Shown piece after piece: positions 8,732 to 17,351 of a stretch of 64,000 nucleotides of DNA (its first letter is position 1; each line of letters starts with the position of its first letter). Under the pieces are notes generated by a model that made no database searches, was not told the origin of the DNA, and worked only from the letters and a program-made list of their open reading frames with translations. Both the position numbers and the translations under genes were made by a program. The DNA is from Natronolimnobius baerhuensis (GTDB lineage: Archaea; Halobacteriota; Halobacteria; Halobacteriales; Natrialbaceae), in NCBI RefSeq assembly GCF_002177135.1, contig NZ_MWPH01000001.1, forward strand, positions 62,001 through 126,000. Direction: 5' to 3'.

Positions 8732-9051
8732 GTGGTGGATAGGACGGATGCGGGGAAAACGAGTCGCCTTGCCAATTGGGGCCGTTTCCGATAGGTAGCG
8801 TTCGGACGACGGAGCGGGCGTCGTTACACCCATCCACGGTGGAACATCGACTATAGGTCCGCGTTTGCACGTCCCGGTTCGAAAACGAAGTCAGCAAGTG
8901 CGGGAGTCAGGCTTCGCTCGAGCGAATACGAACTTCGAGGACGCCGTTGTTGAACCAGACGGTGGTCGCCTCGACCGACTCTCACGGGAGAGGCCCGCTC
9001 GAGGACGTTCGCAATCGCGTCGTTCTCGAGCAAACAGAGCGTGGTCCCCGC
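8732..9051. other. Intergenic region with a possible Hsp20-like remnant
   Basis: No intact gene was found. On the minus strand, between about 8975 and 8907, one frame reads ESVEATTVWFNNGVLEVRIRSSEA followed by a stop, which resembles the C-terminal beta-strands of Hsp20/alpha-crystallin proteins, where NGVLEVRI-like strings are common. A stop codon precedes it and the rest of the domain is absent. This is weak evidence for a decayed gene. Confidence 0.2.
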
Positions 9052-9963
9052 TTAGACGCCCCGCCCCTGCATCTTCTCTTCCTCGGGCAGATCGACGTTC
9101 GCGTCGCCTTTCATGCTCTTGCCGAGGTTCTTCGCAATGTCGGCGAGCGTCTCAGGCTCGTCCCAGTTGTTGACGGCTTCGACGATGGCCTCGCCCATTT
9201 CGACAGGATTCTCTGCGCCGAAAATGCCGCTGCCCACGAAGATACCGTCGCACTCGTGGTGCATCATGAGCGCCGCGTCGGCGGGCGTCGCGATGCCGCC
9301 GGCGGCGAAGTTCACGACTGGGAGGCGGCCCATGTCGGCGGTCTCGTGGACCAGTTCCGCGGGCGCTTCGATCTCTCGAGCGTAGGCCTCGCGCTCTTCG
9401 TGGGTCATTCCCTCCAACTTGCGGATCTCGCCTTTGATCGTGCGCTGGTGGTGGACGGCCTGGTTCACGTCGCCGGTGCCGGCCTCGCCTTTGGTGCGGA
9501 TCATCGCTGCGCCTTCTTCGATTCGGCGGAGCGCTTCGCCGAGGTTGCGCGCGCCACAGACGAACGGCGCGGTGAAGTCGCGCTTGTCGATGTGGTAGGC
9601 GTCGTCCGCGGGCGTCAGGACTTCGGACTCGTCGATCATATCGACGCCGACGGCCTCGAGAATTTGGGCCTCTTTCGTGTGGCCGATTCGGGATTTGCCC
9701 ATGACGGGGATCGAGACTTCGTTGACGATCTCCTCGACATCTGCGGGGTCTGCCATTCGGGCGACGCCGCCGCGTTTGCGGATGTCCGCGGGGACGGCCT
9801 CGAGAGCCATGACGGCGACCGCGCCGGCATCCTCGGCGATGCGGGCCTGTTCGGGGTTGACGACGTCCATGATGACGCCGCCTTTTTGCATCTGGGCGAA
9901 GCCGCGCTTGACGAGGTCCGTTCCACGTCGGAGGTCCTCGAGATCGGTTTCGGTTGCAGTCAT
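9052..9963 (-). CDS. pdxS: Pyridoxal 5'-phosphate synthase lyase subunit PdxS
   Basis: A 303-residue (beta/alpha)8 barrel enzyme that makes pyridoxal 5'-phosphate from ribose 5-phosphate, glyceraldehyde 3-phosphate and ammonia supplied by the glutaminase PdxT. Conserved active-site strings are clear: GGVIMDVVN (Asp), [11 protein letters not shown]-type string [14 protein letters not shown] (Schiff-base Lys) and [12 protein letters not shown] (second Lys), plus the phosphate-binding [12 protein letters not shown] and FVGSGIF. The full length matches the family. pdxT is not in this window. The gene is monocistronic in appearance. Confidence 0.96.
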   Translation of the reverse strand: MTATETDLEDLRRGTDLVKRGFAQMQKGGVIMDVVNPEQARIAEDAGAVAVMALEAVPADIRKRGGVARMADPADVEEIVNEVSIPVMGKSRIGHTKEAQILEAVGVDMIDESEVLTPADDAYHIDKRDFTAPFVCGARNLGEALRRIEEGAAMIRTKGEAGTGDVNQAVHHQRTIKGEIRKLEGMTHEEREAYAREIEAPAELVHETADMGRLPVVNFAAGGIATPADAALMMHHECDGIFVGSGIFGAENPVEMGEAIVEAVNNWDEPETLADIAKNLGKSMKGDANVDLPEEEKMQGRGV

Positions 9964-10179
9964 GGTCGCGGCTTAGGACCCACCCCACTTACGCGTGTTT
10001 GTTCTGGATGGTACCACGCGGTCATCCTCGCCGAGTCTATTTGGGCCAATTCCTCCGCCTGCCGCCCGATGGCCGTATTCGAAGCGCGACTGAGACGGGC
10101 ATCGGTGAAACAGTTGCACATGCTGTAATTCGGGCTTAGAATACGGATAGTAACGACTGTCTCCGGAATTAATATCGAC

Positions 10180-11853
10180 ATGAACGAATGGCATCGCCGT
10201 TCGGTACTGGCGACTGGTGCAGCGCTTTCGACCGGTGGGATTGCGTCGGCCACTGCGGGTGCCTCCGACGCTGACGAAGACGGCGATGATGACCTTCCTC
10301 ACTCCGACTCGAGAGCAACACCGGAACCGGACGAAGACTGGTCATCGTATCGCGGCGACGCCGGACACGCCAGATACGTCCGCGATGGCCCGCAGTTCGA
10401 GGGCGACTCGCTCGGGGCAGCCTGGTCTCTCGCCTACGACGGCACCGTCGCAATCGCCGATAATATGGTGTACACGACGACTGTAGACGGTGTCGTCGCT
10501 GTCGATGCGACGGACGGGTCGCTCGTCTGGGAGACCGAAGTCGACGCCCGTGACCCCGCAATTGCCGGTGACATGGTCTATCTCGGGGGCGACGAACTCG
10601 TTGCACTTGATCGGTACGACGGGAGCGTTCAGTGGAGCCACGACCTCGAGTCTGACGAGGAGTTGGGTAGTCACACAGTAGCGTACGATGCGGTTTTCGT
10701 CGTCGCTGATGGGACCCTGTCCGCGCTCGAGGCAGCCGATGGATCAGTTCGGTGGCAAACGGATTCAGCCGTCATCGAGACGAACGGCGGAGATGAACTC
10801 GAGTCGGAGTGGACGACGGGCACCGCCGCAGCCAACGGCGTCGTCTACGCCGGTACGCGGCACGGGCTCTGTGCAATCAACCCCGAAACCGGCGATTCGG
10901 TCTGGCAGCGCACGGACGGATATGCGGGTGCGGCGGGCACCGAGATCTACGCGACATCGACCACCGTTCTCGTCGGCAGCCAATCGACCGTCGAATGCGG
11001 ACTCTACGACGCACACACTGGTGAGAACGTGGGGACAATCACCTCGGAGACGCCGTACGAACCGGCGCTGAGCGACGATGCAGCGATCACCGGCACCAAT
11101 CAGTCGTATCACAGTCGGTCGATCAGCGGCGACGACTACGACTGGGACCTCTCCGTGACGTACACCTACGGACAGGCGGTGATCAGCAGCGAAACCGTCT
11201 ACGTCTACTTTGCCACTGACGGGCACAACTACGGCGACCTCGAGTACGATCAAACGCTCGTCGCCCTCGACAGACGCGATGGGAGCGAGCAGTGGTCACT
11301 CTCGAGAGCAGACGCACCTGTTGGCGACGTTCGCGCGATCAGTGGCGAAACCATCTACGTCGATCACGACGGCGACCTCGTCGCGCTCCGTGAACGAACG
11401 GGTGACGAGGACACGAGCGAGGAAGATGATGAGGGTGCACCTGCGGAAGAGGATGAAGACGATGATGACGGCGGTGAGGATGTAGAAGACGGTGGTGAAG
11501 GTGTAGAAGACGGCGAGGACGACGATGCTGAATCCGGTTGTGGCTGTCCGAACGATGGAGACGACGCCACGTACGACGGCGACAACTCGAGCACCGACTC
11601 TCCTGACACGACCGCAGACGAAAGCAGTGACGACTCGAACACGACAACCGATACCGACGCCGAACGCACTGGCGACGACAGCGCCACAGACGACATCGAC
11701 AACGCGAACGAAACGGATCCCGAAACGCCCGCTGCTGAGTCCGAAACCGTCACTGACTCTGTTCCGGGATTCACCGCCGGATCGGGACTCCTTGGTGGTT
11801 CCCTCGGCCTCGAGTGGCTGCGCCGGCGGCAAAACGAAGACGACGTAGAGTAA
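10180..11853 (+). CDS. Exported PQQ-type beta-propeller protein with C-terminal anchor
   Basis: A 557-residue secreted protein. Residues 1-29 form a twin-arginine signal (HRRSVLATGAALSTGG). Residues 50-400 contain repeated PQQ/pyrrolo-quinoline-type blades such as VVAVDATDGSLVWE, LVALDRYDGSVQW, LSALEAADGSVRWQ and LVALDRRDGSEQWS. A very acidic, low-complexity linker of about 140 residues (410-530) includes a CGCPN motif. The C-terminus, VPGFTAGSGLLGGSLGLEWLRRRQ, resembles a degenerate PGF-CTERM sorting signal: PGF, hydrophobic stretch, arginines. It probably sits outside the membrane as a scaffold or binding protein; no enzymatic activity is implied. Confidence 0.82.
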   Translation: MNEWHRRSVLATGAALSTGGIASATAGASDADEDGDDDLPHSDSRATPEPDEDWSSYRGDAGHARYVRDGPQFEGDSLGAAWSLAYDGTVAIADNMVYTTTVDGVVAVDATDGSLVWETEVDARDPAIAGDMVYLGGDELVALDRYDGSVQWSHDLESDEELGSHTVAYDAVFVVADGTLSALEAADGSVRWQTDSAVIETNGGDELESEWTTGTAAANGVVYAGTRHGLCAINPETGDSVWQRTDGYAGAAGTEIYATSTTVLVGSQSTVECGLYDAHTGENVGTITSETPYEPALSDDAAITGTNQSYHSRSISGDDYDWDLSVTYTYGQAVISSETVYVYFATDGHNYGDLEYDQTLVALDRRDGSEQWSLSRADAPVGDVRAISGETIYVDHDGDLVALRERTGDEDTSEEDDEGAPAEEDEDDDDGGEDVEDGGEGVEDGEDDDAESGCGCPNDGDDATYDGDNSSTDSPDTTADESSDDSNTTTDTDAERTGDDSATDDIDNANETDPETPAAESETVTDSVPGFTAGSGLLGGSLGLEWLRRRQNEDDVE

Positions 11854-12026
11854 CCATATCGGCGGTACTAGACGCGACAGCGACGTTTGACGCCCCTCAG
11901 TTTATCGGTCACACTGTCGCGTATGGCGATACTCTCCGCTCGAGACACGCTGGCTCGCACAGGCCGGCACTCGGTAGCGCTAATCGCTACTGTTTTGCGG
12001 GTGTCGGTCGTCACGCCGGACGAACG

Positions 12027-12728
12027 ATGTCTGCGACGACCGGGCTGGCTGACCGTGAGCCGTTGCCGAACTACCTCGCGCCCGTCCCGAAGACCATCGA
12101 GGACCTCGGGCTCCGGTTTGCGTGGCTCGTCGTCGCGATCAACCTTGCGGGGACGGTCTTTGGTTTCTGGTACTACTCCGGGCAGTTCGCGGCGACGCCA
12201 GCTGCGATGTGGCCCTGGGTGCCCGATAGCCCGATGGCGACGCTGTTGATCGCACTCGCGATTGCTGCGTGGAAACTCGGCCACGAACTCCCGTGGCTGA
12301 CCGCGCTCGCCTTTTTCGGGAACATCATCCTCGGGCTGTGGACGCCCTACACGCTGCTCGTCTTCTACGAGACGTATGCCGCTCAGACGCATCCGCTCAT
12401 GTTCCAGTTTCTGTTCTGGAGCCACCTCGCGATGGTCGTCCAGGCCTTTGTCCTTCACCGCATCACCGACTTTCCCGTCTGGGGGGTCGCCGTCGCGACC
12501 GTCTGGTACGCCAGCAATCTGATCGTCGACTACTTTATCCCCGTTCTCGAGGGACCCCACGGCGTCCATCACACGACGATTCCCGTCGCCCAGGATGCAT
12601 CTATGTTCCTCGGCGCGGACGCACTCGGCGTCGTCGCTGCCGGCGAGGTGACGTTTACCCTCCTCGCGCTCTTTCTCGCACTCGCAACGGCCGTCAAAAA
12701 GTGTCAGGTCGCACGCGAACAGTCCTGA
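12027..12728 (+). CDS. DUF1405 integral membrane protein
   Basis: A 233-residue protein with about six transmembrane segments and the recognisable DUF1405 strings FGFWYYSGQF, KLGHELPWLTALAFFGNIILGLWTPY and VDYFIPVLEGPHGVHHTTIPVAQD. The family occurs in haloarchaea and Bacillus-type bacteria; its function is unknown. Conserved His residues in HGVHHT could bind a metal, which is inference. The start MSATTGLADREPLPNYLAP was preferred to the ATG at 11814, which would overlap the end of the upstream propeller gene. Confidence 0.85.
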   Translation: MSATTGLADREPLPNYLAPVPKTIEDLGLRFAWLVVAINLAGTVFGFWYYSGQFAATPAAMWPWVPDSPMATLLIALAIAAWKLGHELPWLTALAFFGNIILGLWTPYTLLVFYETYAAQTHPLMFQFLFWSHLAMVVQAFVLHRITDFPVWGVAVATVWYASNLIVDYFIPVLEGPHGVHHTTIPVAQDASMFLGADALGVVAAGEVTFTLLALFLALATAVKKCQVAREQS

Positions 12729-12748
12729 GGGGGCCCGTTTCTGGGCGA

Positions 12749-13117
12749 TCAGTACTCGCGCTCGTCATCGAACGCGAGCGTCAGGTAGGGATCGAGCGCG
12801 CGAGCGGTTCTCGTCCGCTCGAGCGTCCCTGCATCGGCATCGTACGAGACGACGCCGGTGTCAACCAGCAGCCGACGGTGGTTGTGGTGGAACTCGAGAG
12901 TCAGTTCCTCGAGGAGGGTCTGTGTCGGCGTCTCGCCCGGCCGTTCGTAGTGGGCGAGTTCGTCGATCACGGTATCGACTGAGACTGCACCGACCGTCTG
13001 GGACAGGTAGTACAGTGCGTACCGACGACGGTTGTCGCTGAGCAGCGTAAAGACCGTCTCCGTTGGAAGGATAGCGTCAGTGCTGGTAGACTTGATTGGG
13101 GTGGTTTTCGTTGTCAT
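12749..13117 (-). CDS. DUF7344-type winged-helix protein
   Basis: A 122-residue protein with the haloarchaeal pattern FTLLSDNRRRYALYYLSQ, then DTVIDELAHYE and LTLEFHHNHRRLLVDTGVVSYD, ending with Y-L-type residues. This is the DUF7344 winged-helix arrangement, a very common haloarchaeal transcription-regulator-like domain. It probably binds DNA, but its targets are unknown. It converges on the DUF1405 gene and its 5' side faces an AT-rich, gene-free region. Confidence 0.78.
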   Translation of the reverse strand: MTTKTTPIKSTSTDAILPTETVFTLLSDNRRRYALYYLSQTVGAVSVDTVIDELAHYERPGETPTQTLLEELTLEFHHNHRRLLVDTGVVSYDADAGTLERTRTARALDPYLTLAFDDEREY

Positions 13118-13557
13118 AGTGCTCTGTACTCAGCTTACACGACGATAGGCAACAACTCGGCAGACACCAACTTCAGCAGAGCACAACAGTACATTGTCCA
13201 CATTCTCTATAAACCTTCTCTTAAATGATGGTGTCTCTTCCTATTTCTCGGGCAATATACTGTATTCTAACTCTATTGCAGTAGTATAACCACACTTCCT
13301 GAACGTCTCCCACGGTGATGCATCGTCGCTGGTGCGGTCTCGTGGCCATTCTCGCCGACGAGTCGCCGTTCCTCTCCGCTGTCGGCGGGTAAGCAGTTCT
13401 TACCCACTTCACGAGCGGGATTGCCGAACGCCAAGCACTGATTGCCGGCGCGCGGGTAGCCGTCCTCGAGAAAGCCACCGCTCACACTCGATGAACGTCT
13501 CTGCATGACCAGATCACCAAACTGAGAGACCATTCTCGGTCTCCGTTGTCGGGTGAA
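13118..13557. other. Gene-free region with a hairpin
   Basis: The part from 13118 to about 13300 is clearly richer in A and T than its surroundings and should hold the promoter of the DUF7344 gene. The part from 13300 to 13557 has two short open frames on the minus strand (13221-13478 and 13273-13533) without family resemblance. A perfect hairpin (gggtaag, five-base loop, cttaccc) lies at 13387-13405. I cannot assign a gene or RNA here; a decayed mobile element or a small RNA is possible. Confidence 0.4.
13387..13405. repeat. Perfect 7-bp stem hairpin
   Basis: Stem gggtaag at 13387-13393, loop cagtt, and complementary stem cttaccc at 13399-13405. It lies between convergent and divergent gene ends, about 150 nt downstream of the valS stop on the minus strand, so it could be part of a processing or termination signal or of a decayed element. 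Confidence 0.35.
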
Positions 13558-16254
13558 CTACTCGAGGATGATGACCGCCGAGTCGGTCTCGATCATCTCG
13601 CCATCGCCCGAGTAGGTTCGCTCGCGCTCGAGTTCGAACAGATCGGCCTCGAGTTCTTCGTCACCGACGTGAAGCGCGGTCGCGGTGCCGTCGTCGTCCG
13701 TCTCAATCTCGTACTCGCCGCTGTCGATGCCGGCATCGATGTCGCCGACTTTCGAGCCGAACTTCGGCCCGAGCGTCGAGTAGTCGAGATCGATGGACGC
13801 GATTTCGGTGGTGACCTCGGGTTCCTCGGCGAGAATCTCGAGGTGCTGGACGTGCATCACGTCCTGAATGGCGTCCTCGAAGCCCTCGATAGGGCCGTAG
13901 ACGGCGACCGACTCGAGGTCGGCGTTCAGCGCCAGTTGGTTCTCGCTCTTGTACCGCCGGACCGCGGAGATCACTTCGATTGCCGTCTCGCCAGCCTCGA
14001 GGTCGGCGTCGTAGCCCTGTGGCTCGGGCCACTCGCGCGTATGGATGCTGACGGTCTCGAGGTTGCCGTTGTGCGTTCCGCTGTCTGCGTACACTGCCTG
14101 CCAGATCTCCTCCGTGATGTGGGGCAGGAACGGTGCCCACAACTCGAGGAAGGTTCGGTGGGCCGTCCGCAGCGCGTACTGCGTCGAGGGATTGTCCTCC
14201 CGGCCTTTGGCGATCTCTAAGTAGTCGTCACAGAAGGTGTTCCAGAAGAACGTTCGCAGGCGGTCGCGGGCCTTCGCGAACTCGTACTCCTCGAACTGGG
14301 CAGTGAGTTCGGCGACGGCGTCGTCGAGTTCCGCGAGCAGCCAGCGGTCGATTGGCTCGAGGTCGTCCGGTTCCTCGGGGTGGGCCGGCGCGAGGTTATC
14401 GACGAGTTTCGAGGCGTTCCAGAGCTTCCGCAGGAGTTTCTCGCCGGCGCGGAGATCTTTCTCCTGGTACGGGAAGTCGTCGCCGACAGCGGCGCTTGCG
14501 GCCCAGAATCGGACGGCGTCGACGGGATAGTCGGCGAGCACCTCGTCGGGAGCGACCACGTTGCCCCGCGATTTGGACATCTTCTCGCGGTTCTCGTCTA
14601 AGACGTGGCCGTTGATCAGCGTCGCGTCGAAGGGCACCTCACCGGTGTGTTCGTAGCACTTGACGATGGTGTGGAACAGCCAAAAGGAGATGATGTCGTG
14701 GCCCTGCGGACGCAGATCGAACGGATACAGTTCCGGGCTGTCCATCTGGAACGACTCGCTCTCGTCGTCCCAGTCCCAACCGGCATTGATCAGGGGCGTC
14801 AGCGAGGAGGTCGCCCAGGTGTCGAAGACGTCCTCTTCGGGCTCGAACTCGTCGTGACCGCACTCGGGACAGGCGTCAACTGGCGGCTCGTCGGAAAGCG
14901 GATCGACCGGAAGGTCCGCCTTCTCAGCCATAATCGGGTGGTCACACTCTTCGCAGTACCAGACCGGGAACGGAATTCCCGAGTCGCGCTGGCGCGAGAT
15001 CAGCCAGTCCCACTCGAGGCCTTCGATCCAGTGCTGGTAGCGCGTGAACATCTTCTCGGGGTACCAGTCCATCTCCTGGCCGGCCTCGAGGTACTCGTCT
15101 TTGTGATCGAGAATTTCGACGTACCACTGCTTGGAGACGCGGTACTCGACGGGGGTGTCACAGCGCTCGTGGACGCCGACGGCGTGGGTAATCTCCCAGC
15201 GGTCGCGCAGGTGGCCCGCCTCGTCCAGATCCTCGACGATGGCCTCGCGGGCCTCCTCAGTGGACATGCCCTCGTAGTCGCCGGCGAGGTCGGTCATCGT
15301 CGCGGATTCGTCGATGGCGACGCGCAGCGGCAGGTCGTGGGCCTGATACCACTCGATGTCGTTCTGGTCGCCGAAGGTACAGCACATGACAACGCCGCTG
15401 CCTTTTTCCATGTCGACGCGCTCGTCGGCGATGATCGGCACCTCGTGGCCGAAGATCGGGATCGTGGCCGTCTCGCCGACAAGATCCTGATTCTCCTCGT
15501 CGTCGGGGTGGACGAAGACGGAGACACAGGCCGGGATGAGTTCCGGTCGCGTGGTGGAGATAACGAACTCGTCTCGAGGCGCGTCATCTCCCACGAGTTC
15601 GAACGCGATATCGTTGAAGTGCGAGTGGCGCTCGTCGTCTTCAGTTTCGACCTGCGAAATCGCCGTTTCACACTCTGGACACCAGATTGCGGGCGCTTTC
15701 TTGCGGTACTCGCGGCCCTTCTCGTAGAGATCGAGGAAGGACAGTTGTGAGATGCGCTGGACGCGCGGCTCGATTGTCTTGTACGTCGAGTTCCAGTCGA
15801 TAGAGGTGCCGAGGTTCTGCATCTTGCGGGTGAAGTCGTCCTCGTACTCCGTACAGACCTCGCGACAGAGTTCCTGGAACTCGCGGCGCTCGTAGTCCTG
15901 ATGGCGGATGTCCAGTTCTTCTTCGGTCAGGCGCTCGCTCGCGATGCCGTTGTCGTCGTAGCCAAAGGGAAACAGCACCTCGCCGTCTGCCATGCGCTGG
16001 AATCGGGCGGCGAAATCCTGCAGCGTCGAGCCGTAGAGGTGGCCCATGTGCAGACTGCCCGAGACCGTCGGCGGCGGCGTATCGATTGCGTAGGTCGTGT
16101 TCGGATCCCGCTCGGGATCGCTCTCGTAGGCGTAAACCTCCTCGTCGACCCAGCGATCCTGCCAGCGCGATTCGACTGCCTCGGGCTCGTAGCCACCCTC
16201 GAGGCTGGCTTCCTCGCCCGTCTCGTCGTCCTGTTCGGGTGTGTCCATACTCAT
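13558..16254 (-). CDS. valS: Valyl-tRNA synthetase
   Basis: An 898-residue class I aminoacyl-tRNA synthetase that charges tRNA-Val. The HIGH-type motif is HMGH at residues 69-72 within PPPTVSGSLHMGH, and the KMSKS motif is present exactly at 558-562 (KMSKSRGN). Zinc-type Cys pairs (WCPECE and YCEECDH/ACPECGHDE) match archaeal ValRS insertions. The editing domain is present (STTRPELIPACV). The start at 16254 (MSMDTPEQDD) or two codons later is likely; the ATG at 16359 would add a poorly conserved leader. The acidic N-terminal extension is typical for halophiles. Confidence 0.96.
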   Translation of the reverse strand: MSMDTPEQDDETGEEASLEGGYEPEAVESRWQDRWVDEEVYAYESDPERDPNTTYAIDTPPPTVSGSLHMGHLYGSTLQDFAARFQRMADGEVLFPFGYDDNGIASERLTEEELDIRHQDYERREFQELCREVCTEYEDDFTRKMQNLGTSIDWNSTYKTIEPRVQRISQLSFLDLYEKGREYRKKAPAIWCPECETAISQVETEDDERHSHFNDIAFELVGDDAPRDEFVISTTRPELIPACVSVFVHPDDEENQDLVGETATIPIFGHEVPIIADERVDMEKGSGVVMCCTFGDQNDIEWYQAHDLPLRVAIDESATMTDLAGDYEGMSTEEAREAIVEDLDEAGHLRDRWEITHAVGVHERCDTPVEYRVSKQWYVEILDHKDEYLEAGQEMDWYPEKMFTRYQHWIEGLEWDWLISRQRDSGIPFPVWYCEECDHPIMAEKADLPVDPLSDEPPVDACPECGHDEFEPEEDVFDTWATSSLTPLINAGWDWDDESESFQMDSPELYPFDLRPQGHDIISFWLFHTIVKCYEHTGEVPFDATLINGHVLDENREKMSKSRGNVVAPDEVLADYPVDAVRFWAASAAVGDDFPYQEKDLRAGEKLLRKLWNASKLVDNLAPAHPEEPDDLEPIDRWLLAELDDAVAELTAQFEEYEFAKARDRLRTFFWNTFCDDYLEIAKGREDNPSTQYALRTAHRTFLELWAPFLPHITEEIWQAVYADSGTHNGNLETVSIHTREWPEPQGYDADLEAGETAIEVISAVRRYKSENQLALNADLESVAVYGPIEGFEDAIQDVMHVQHLEILAEEPEVTTEIASIDLDYSTLGPKFGSKVGDIDAGIDSGEYEIETDDDGTATALHVGDEELEADLFELERERTYSGDGEMIETDSAVIILE

Positions 16255-16392
16255 GCTCTCACCGCCCGCGCGGGGCGTCGTCGGTACGTCGTCGTGGTGT
16301 TGTTGTGGTCGGTCATCGAAGATACCGGTCGTTGCTCGGTGAATACTGGTCGCGGACAATACATCCGTCGAAACGGGGTGAAGGAGGTGGGC

Positions 16393-16533
16393 CTAGAGGG
16401 GCCCTACGAAAACGGTGGTACGCGGCCCCTCGAACGCGCCGAGTACGGCGACCGCGACAGCGTCGCTCATACCTACTGTTGTCCCGGCAATCGTGTTAGG
16501 TGTTTCGTCGTCCTCGTCACTCCCGCTGCTCAT
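16393..16533 (-). CDS. Candidate small protein (46 aa) overlapping the upstream gene
   Basis: An open frame on the minus strand encodes 46 residues: an acidic start (MSSGSDEDDETPN) followed by a hydrophobic, alanine/valine-rich middle (GMSDAVAVAVLGAF) and the end PRTTVFVGPL. Its ATG overlaps the last 17 bases of the upstream gene in another frame, as in translationally coupled pairs. Acid-rich composition fits haloarchaeal coding sequence. No homologue was recognised and the opposite strand is also open here, so it may be chance. It would lie just upstream of valS. Confidence 0.4.
   Translation of the reverse strand: MSSGSDEDDETPNTIAGTTVGMSDAVAVAVLGAFEGPRTTVFVGPL
16396..16431. repeat. Inverted repeat upstream of valS
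   Basis: gaggggcc (16396-16403) and ggcccctc (16424-16431) with a 20-base loop. It overlaps the end of the candidate 46-residue gene and lies about 140 nt before the valS start. It could be a transcription terminator for the upstream unit or a leader structure. Confidence 0.35.
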
Positions 16534-17182
16534 ACGCGGGCCCGTCGCTCTCCTCGAGGTCGATAATCACTCTCGAGTTGCTCACGCGCCGAAGCGTGCC
16601 GTCGAGATACGTCGTCATCCGCTCGAGAAATGCCGCGTCGCTCTCGTCGTGGTCGGTGGTGACGAGCGTAATCTGCTCGTGGCCCGCCGGATCGTGCTCG
16701 CCTTGCATGACGACGGTGAACAACTCGCGCGGCGTGACCGGCTCACCGGCCTCGAGTCGGGAGACGACGCCCGAAAGCGAGGATTCGACTGTCGTCTCGA
16801 CCTCGAACGTTACGTCGACCGAGACGGTCTCGTCGTCTTCGGCCGCGAGATACTCCTCACAGCTCCTGACGGCGGGCTCGAGGACCGTTTCGAAGTCGGT
16901 ACCCGATTCCTCGAGGCCGAGGTAGGCGAACGCGACCATCGACCGGACGGCCTCGAGCAGGTCGTCGTCGGCACCTTCCTGCTCGAACACCTGCTTGCGG
17001 TCCTTCTCGGCAAGGGTGTGGACGAACAGGTCGAAGTCGAGAACACCATTATAAATACGACGCCGAATTCGCGCCTCGGCGTTTCGCTTCGATTGCTCGT
17101 GGCTCATCTCGCGTTCGCCGAGCAGGTAGGCCCGGTCGGCGGGACTGAGGATGCCGCGTTCGCGGTCGATGTCGGTATTCAT
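16517..17182 (-). CDS. Conserved haloarchaeal protein, N-terminal RIR-type domain
   Basis: A 221-residue acidic protein. The first 60 residues (RGILSPADRAYLLGERE, then QSKRNAEARIRRRIYNGVLDFDLF) match an N-terminal domain that recurs in many haloarchaeal proteins of unknown function. The rest contains beta-strand-rich segments (SVDVTFEVETTVE and EQITLVTTDHDES). There are no membrane segments or catalytic motifs. The start MNTDIDRERG was chosen because family members begin close to the ILSPADR string; the ATG at 17485 would add about 100 residues of doubtful sequence reading across the promoter of the exporter. Confidence 0.72.
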   Translation of the reverse strand: MNTDIDRERGILSPADRAYLLGEREMSHEQSKRNAEARIRRRIYNGVLDFDLFVHTLAEKDRKQVFEQEGADDDLLEAVRSMVAFAYLGLEESGTDFETVLEPAVRSCEEYLAAEDDETVSVDVTFEVETTVESSLSGVVSRLEAGEPVTPRELFTVVMQGEHDPAGHEQITLVTTDHDESDAAFLERMTTYLDGTLRRVSNSRVIIDLEESDGPAYEQRE

Positions 17183-17351
17183 AATCGGAAATGGATTATA
17201 CAACACCGTGTTTGGCCAAACAGCTATAGTTGTCGGTGCCTGAGTGCCGGACCATGATTCGCAGGTGCAGTCGCCGATGTGTTGGGACGACTCGAGTCGG
17301 GCCAGTTGACGCGACGAATACGAGTACGCGACCGATAGATATCCGCTGCGA

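Noticed and set aside
13273-13533. 86-codon minus-strand frame
   Set aside because: No promoter, no domain and a composition unlike neighbouring genes; kept only as part of the gene-free region.
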